Shown here piece after piece: positions 59,617 through 64,000 of a stretch of 64,000 nt of DNA (the first letter of the stretch is position 1; the number at the start of each line of letters is the position of its first letter). The DNA is from an uncultured Prevotella sp. (GTDB lineage Bacteria; Bacteroidota; Bacteroidia; Bacteroidales; Bacteroidaceae). The stretch lies in assembly GCA_905234145.1 (NCBI GenBank), contig CAJOGK010000001.1:62001-126000 (forward strand). Reading direction: 5' to 3'. The translations under genes and the position numbers were made by a program. Under the pieces are notes generated by a model. The model saw only the letters and a list, made by a program, of their open reading frames with translations. It was not told the origin of the DNA and made no database searches.

Positions 59617-60222
59617 TCGCAAATCGTGGATAATCTGTTTGGGGTCAGGGGCATTGAAGACATAGCTGCCACTGACAAGGACATCCACACCCGCAGCTAC
59701 TAATCTAGGGGCTGTTTCGCCTTGCACGCCACCATCTACCTCAATCAATGTTTGGCAACCCTTCTCGGCAATCATCTTGCGAAGGCGCTTTACTTTCTCG
59801 ATGGTGTTCTCGATAAACTTCTGACCACCGAAGCCCGGGTTTACACTCATCAGCAATACCATATCCAGATCGCCAATAATATCCTCAAGCACACTCACGG
59901 GTGTAGACGGATTCAGCGTTACACCAGCCTTCATGCCTGCATCGTGAATCTCCTGAACCGTGCGATGCAGATGTACTGTAGCCTCTACATGCACATTCAT
60001 CATCATAGCACCAAGTTTGGCGGTTTGCTGGATATAACGCTCTGGGCGCTCTATCATATAATGCACATCGAGGGGTTTTGTACAAGCCTTGACGACAGCT
60101 TCGAGCACAGGGAATCCAAACGAGATATTAGGCACGAAGGAGCCATCCATCACATCCAGATGAAGCCAATCAGCCTCACTGTTGTTAATCATGTCAATGT
60201 CGCGGTCGAGATGCAGAAAGTC
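59608..60222 (-). CDS. rpe: Ribulose-phosphate 3-epimerase, 5' end apparently damaged
   Basis: WLHLDVMDGSFVPNISFGFPVLEAVV...MSVNPGFGGQKFIENTIEK; AADFLHLDRDID precedes MINNSEADW in frame but the usual start peptide M..SPSLL is missing. Confidence 0.85.
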   Translation of the reverse strand, partial: DFLHLDRDIDMINNSEADWLHLDVMDGSFVPNISFGFPVLEAVVKACTKPLDVHYMIERPERYIQQTAKLGAMMMNVHVEATVHLHRTVQEIHDAGMKAGVTLNPSTPVSVLEDIIGDLDMVLLMSVNPGFGGQKFIENTIEKVKRLRKMIAEKGCQTLIEVDGGVQGETAPRLVAAGVDVLVSGSYVFNAPDPKQIIHDLRSL

Positions 60223-60246
60223 GGCTGCAAGTCATAATCCTTTTTC

Positions 60247-60360
60247 TTAATTCAGACACGTGGCCTTGTTGATATTCGTACGATAAGTGTAGGCAACCTG
60301 ACGAATCACGTCCAATGTCTCCTTGCGGGGTTTAAATCTTTCTGGAGTAAAATCATTCAT
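60247..60360 (-). CDS. Small 37-aa ORF between fmt and rpe
   Basis: MNDFTPERFKPRKETLDVIRQVAYTYRTNINKATCLN*; same strand and between the two genes; below the ORF-track length cutoff. Confidence 0.45.
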   Translation of the reverse strand: MNDFTPERFKPRKETLDVIRQVAYTYRTNINKATCLN

Positions 60361-60412
60361 AGGCAAGCACGATTAAAATATGAGTTACTTACCTTAGAAA
60401 CGCTCCTACACC

Positions 60413-61390
60413 TTATTTTATTATATAGTTCTCAATATTTTTATTGCCATTCATGAAATCGCGCGCTTTCATCCTGTTTTTACCAGCCAACTGGAGTTCA
60501 TCTATCTGAAGCAGGCAATCAGCCGTCGTGATATAAAGCACACCCTTATAAACCACAATCATGCCTGGACGCATTCCCACAGACTTATCAGTCTTGGTGG
60601 TCTTGAAGATTTTCAAATCCACATTCTTGCCATCAGGGCCCATCAAGGTAGTCCACGCACCAGGATAAGGACTCAAGCCACGGATAAAGTCGTAGACACG
60701 TTTTACAGGGCGATTCCAGTTGATTTCGCAATTATTCTTAAAGAGTTTGGGAGCATCATAGAGATGCTTTACATTGCCCATCAAATCCTCTTGTGGAATA
60801 CTCTCAGGATGGCCATCGGCAGCAATAATCTTCTCCAATGTCTCCAGACAGATCTCAGCACCCAGATGCATCAAGCCGTCATAAACATATTCGACATTAG
60901 CGGTATCAGGCACGTCGAAAGGTTTCTGCATGATGACACGACCAGTATCGATATCCTTGTCGAGGAAGAAAGTGGTGACACCTGTACGTGTCTCACCATT
61001 AATCACGGCCCAGTTGATAGGAGCTGCACCACGGTATTGTGGGAGTAGGGCTGCATGCACATTGAAGGTGCCATAAGCAGGCATATCCCAAACCACCTCT
61101 GGTAACATACGGAAGGCTACTACCACCTGGAGATTGGCTTTATAGCTACGCAATTGATCGACAAAAGCAGGATCCTTCATCTTTTCAGGTTGCAACACGG
61201 GCAAGCCCTTTTCCAAGGCATATTTCTTCACCTCGGATGGCTGCAGGGTATCCTGATGGCGACCTACTGGCCTGTCGGGTTGTGTAACCACCGCCACAAC
61301 ATTGTATTCATTCTCTACCAACGCCTTCAAGGTTTCTACTGCGAACTCAGGCGTTCCCATAAACACAATACGTAAATCCTTCTTCTCCAT
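60413..61390 (-). CDS. fmt: Methionyl-tRNA formyltransferase
   Basis: RIVFMGTPEFAVETLKALVENEYNVVAVVTQPDRPVGRHQ...NVHAALLPQYRGAAPINWAVINGE. Confidence 0.97.
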   Translation of the reverse strand: MEKKDLRIVFMGTPEFAVETLKALVENEYNVVAVVTQPDRPVGRHQDTLQPSEVKKYALEKGLPVLQPEKMKDPAFVDQLRSYKANLQVVVAFRMLPEVVWDMPAYGTFNVHAALLPQYRGAAPINWAVINGETRTGVTTFFLDKDIDTGRVIMQKPFDVPDTANVEYVYDGLMHLGAEICLETLEKIIAADGHPESIPQEDLMGNVKHLYDAPKLFKNNCEINWNRPVKRVYDFIRGLSPYPGAWTTLMGPDGKNVDLKIFKTTKTDKSVGMRPGMIVVYKGVLYITTADCLLQIDELQLAGKNRMKARDFMNGNKNIENYIIK

Positions 61391-61422
61391 ACTTTTTTAC
61401 CTTTTTACTTTTTTACCTTTCA

Positions 61423-63225
61423 TCAGTCTTCACTCATATCCGCCACCATCTTGCGATACATCGTATAAATACGTTGACGCGAGATATAGCCTTTCAGTCT
61501 GCTTTCAGCATCGAGCACAGGCAACCAATTGGCACCTGTACGATCGAAAGTACGCATCACATCTGCCATTGGCATAGTATCGCTCAATCGTGCCTTGGGC
61601 TCTGTCATCAGCTGCGATGATTTAAAATGATGATACAGTTCGATTCGGAAGACGACATTACGAATCTTCATAATATCGATTTCGCCCAAGAGCGAACCAC
61701 CTGCATCGAGCACAGGCAGCACCGTAGAGTGACTACGACTGATCTTATGTACAATCTGTCCGAGTTCCATATCGGGTGTTACACTCAGGAAATCGCGCTC
61801 GATAACAGAATCAAGATTCATCAGTGTCAGTACGGCATGGTCAGTATGATGGGTAATGAGTTTACCCTGTTTGGCCAAGCGCGAACCATAGATACTATGA
61901 GGTTCAAAAATGATAATCGTAAGATAGGCACACACACTCACAATCATCAGTGGCATAAACATGCGATAGCCGCCCGTGAGTTCTGCAATCAGGAAAATAC
62001 CCGTCAGGGGGGCATGCATCACGCCCGACATCACGCCAGCCATACCCAGCAAAGCGAAATTCTTTTCCGGTACATAAACTCCTATCTCGTTGATGTTCCA
62101 AAGGCGCGAGAACAGGAAGCCCGTAAAACACCCGATAAACAGGGATGGCGCAAACGTTCCACCACAGCCACCACCACCATTCGTAGCCGAAGTAGCAAAC
62201 ACCTTGGTAAACAGCACCAAAGCGAGATAGGGTATCAAGAGTGCACCTTGACCTGAGAAAAGTGAGTTGTTTAAGATACGGTTCCAGTCAGCTTCAGTCC
62301 TTCCGTTCAGCAAGAGATCGATACTGCTGTAGCCCTCGCCATAAAGTGCAGGGAAAAGGAAGATGAGCAAACTCAATACCGTTCCACCAATAGCTAACTT
62401 AACATAAGGCTTATCCTTGAAACGGGCAAAGATGCCCTCGCAGAAGCCCATGGTACGAATAAAGTAAAGCGATACCAAACCACAAGATATGCCAAGCAAT
62501 ACACAAGCAGGGATGCGCTCAACTGACCATTCGCTATCCAGATGGAAGGTAAACAATGCTGTATTGCCACTAAAGATATAGGTGAAGACGGTAGCCGTTA
62601 CGCATGATACCAAGATTGGTAGCAGTGCCGACATCGTCATATCGATCATCAGCACCTCCAACGTAAATACCAGTCCTGCTATCGGGGCCTTGAAGATACC
62701 GGCAATCGCACCAGCAGCACCACATCCCACCAGCGTCATCAGCATCTTACGGTCCATGTGGAAGATCTGTCCCAGATTTGAACCTATGGCAGAACCCGTG
62801 AGTACGATAGGTGCCTCAGCTCCTACAGAACCACCAAAGCCAATGGTGATGGCAGAAGCGATGACACTAGACCAGCAGTTATGTGATTTCAGGCGCGACT
62901 TATTCGTAGATATCGCATAAAGGATTCTGGTGATACCATGCGAAATATTATCCTTGACGACATAGCGCACAAAGAGCGAGGTAAGATAGATGCCCACAAC
63001 AGGATATACCAGATATAACCAGTTGGCACCAGTACGATCGAAAGAACTGGTAAGTAGCGATACAATCTGATTGATAATCCAGTGGAGCGAAAAGGCAGCA
63101 ACGGCAGCAAAGAAGCCAACGAGGAGGGCGAGAATGATCATAAACATCTTCTCGCTGACATGTGCTACGCGCCATTCGTGCAGGCGCTGAAGCATCGTAG
63201 GCTTTGTTACTGTACCATCCATCAC
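61423..63225 (-). CDS. ClC-family chloride channel with C-terminal CBS domains
   Basis: GFGGSVGAEAPIVLTGSAIGSNLGQ, NGGGGCGGTFAPSLFIGCFTGFLF, CBS pair LDSVIERDFLSVTPDMELGQIVHKI... Confidence 0.95.
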   Translation of the reverse strand: MMDGTVTKPTMLQRLHEWRVAHVSEKMFMIILALLVGFFAAVAAFSLHWIINQIVSLLTSSFDRTGANWLYLVYPVVGIYLTSLFVRYVVKDNISHGITRILYAISTNKSRLKSHNCWSSVIASAITIGFGGSVGAEAPIVLTGSAIGSNLGQIFHMDRKMLMTLVGCGAAGAIAGIFKAPIAGLVFTLEVLMIDMTMSALLPILVSCVTATVFTYIFSGNTALFTFHLDSEWSVERIPACVLLGISCGLVSLYFIRTMGFCEGIFARFKDKPYVKLAIGGTVLSLLIFLFPALYGEGYSSIDLLLNGRTEADWNRILNNSLFSGQGALLIPYLALVLFTKVFATSATNGGGGCGGTFAPSLFIGCFTGFLFSRLWNINEIGVYVPEKNFALLGMAGVMSGVMHAPLTGIFLIAELTGGYRMFMPLMIVSVCAYLTIIIFEPHSIYGSRLAKQGKLITHHTDHAVLTLMNLDSVIERDFLSVTPDMELGQIVHKISRSHSTVLPVLDAGGSLLGEIDIMKIRNVVFRIELYHHFKSSQLMTEPKARLSDTMPMADVMRTFDRTGANWLPVLDAESRLKGYISRQRIYTMYRKMVADMSED

Positions 63226-63806
63226 TTCCTGATAATCATTACTTCTCCGTTTTCCTTCAATTTGATGATACTCGACGGGGTATGAGGCTTATGCTCCTGA
63301 CGACGACTCCAGCAGACATAATCCACCGCTTCAAGAATACGAGGGTCGATATCGCCATAGTTCTGAGCGGCAGGTTCGCCACTGATATTGGCAGAGGTTG
63401 AAACAATCGCCTTCTGGAATCGATAGCAGAGTTCCTTTGAAAAAGGCTCGTTGGTAATTCTGATTCCCACGCTACCATCCTCGGCAATCAAGTTTTCTGC
63501 CAAATTAATCGCCCCATCAAGAATCAGCGTCGTAGGTTTAGCATCTTCAGCTTCTTTCAGGCTATCGACAAGTTGCCAAGCCACATCGGGCACATTCCTG
63601 AAATAGCGCTGCATGCGGGCATCGGAATCCACCAAACAAATCAGTGCCTTTGAATCATCACGCTGTTTGATGGCATACACGCGCTTGACAGCCTCAGCAT
63701 TCGTCGCATCGCAACCAATGCCCCACACCGTATCCGTAGGATAAAGGATTACCCCACCCTTACGCATGGTCTCTACAGCGTTTTTTATATCTTGTTCTCT
63801 CGTCAT
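63222..63806 (-). CDS. tsaC: L-threonylcarbamoyladenylate synthase (YrdC/Sua5 family)
   Basis: MRKGGVILYPTDTVWGIGCDATNAEAVKRVYAIKQRDDSKALICLV; SVGIRITNEPFSKELCYRFQKAIVSTSANISGEPAA. Confidence 0.93.
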   Translation of the reverse strand: MTREQDIKNAVETMRKGGVILYPTDTVWGIGCDATNAEAVKRVYAIKQRDDSKALICLVDSDARMQRYFRNVPDVAWQLVDSLKEAEDAKPTTLILDGAINLAENLIAEDGSVGIRITNEPFSKELCYRFQKAIVSTSANISGEPAAQNYGDIDPRILEAVDYVCWSRRQEHKPHTPSSIIKLKENGEVMIIRK

Positions 63807-64000
63807 TAGAATTCACTTGTAAAGTGGAACTTAATATGTTTGAAGTCCTCTTGCGCCATCGAGAGTACATAGCCGGAATCAGCCAGGAACACATCGCGTC
63901 CCTCCTTATCCTTCGCCATATACTGATACTTGCGCTTCTTGAAGTTTTCTAGCTCCTGAGGATCATCGCTCTCTATCCAGCAAGCCTTATACAGATGAAC
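63806..64000 (-). CDS. Partial hypothetical protein (runs off the window end)
   Basis: Reverse strand reads ...VHLYKACWIESDDPQELENFKKRKYQYMAKDKEGRDVFLADSGYVLSMAQEDFKHIKFHFTSEF*; stop overlaps tsaC start. Confidence 0.55.
   Translation of the reverse strand, partial: VHLYKACWIESDDPQELENFKKRKYQYMAKDKEGRDVFLADSGYVLSMAQEDFKHIKFHFTSEF

Noticed and set aside
1-64000. tRNA, rRNA, transposase or integrase genes
   Set aside because: None seen on reading both strands, so the island borders cannot be assigned to a tRNA-integrated element from this window.

Overview
The window is about 64 kb of Bacteroidales (Prevotella-like) DNA. This assignment is inferred from protein families and repeated TAnnTTTG promoter motifs. 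It falls into four blocks. (1) ~1-24.5 kb is a dense accessory island of TIR proteins (TIR-WD40, TIR-TM, TIR with an unknown C-terminal domain), DUF4062-like/TPR proteins, RyR-domain proteins, an MscS channel, an RCK/TrkA-type channel fused to RyR, a membrane-anchored PARP-like ADP-ribosyltransferase, and an ECF sigma / RyR-containing putative anti-sigma pair. The island also carries decayed TIR and RyR fragments. My main hypothesis is a NAD-derived-nucleotide conflict system with several channel and transcription outputs. (2) ~24.5-31.1 kb is a patchwork of ATPase, WG-repeat, membrane, N-formylglutamate amidohydrolase-like and transglutaminase-like genes, several of them broken. (3) 31.2-46.7 kb is a type III CRISPR-Cas locus with fused RAMP proteins (resembling III-Dv/III-D2). 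It has an HD-less Cas10, a CARF-HEPN effector, a RecD-like helicase, a small putative ring nuclease, a multi-TM CARF membrane protein and a 43-repeat array. No cas1/cas2 is visible. (4) ~47-64 kb has a SEL1 protein, a CbxX-type double AAA ATPase and then housekeeping genes (metY, lrp, rny, zapA, rfbA, rpe, fmt, clc, tsaC). Several of these carry apparent small deletions or frameshifts. All calls come from reading the sequence and the supplied translations. No database search was run.
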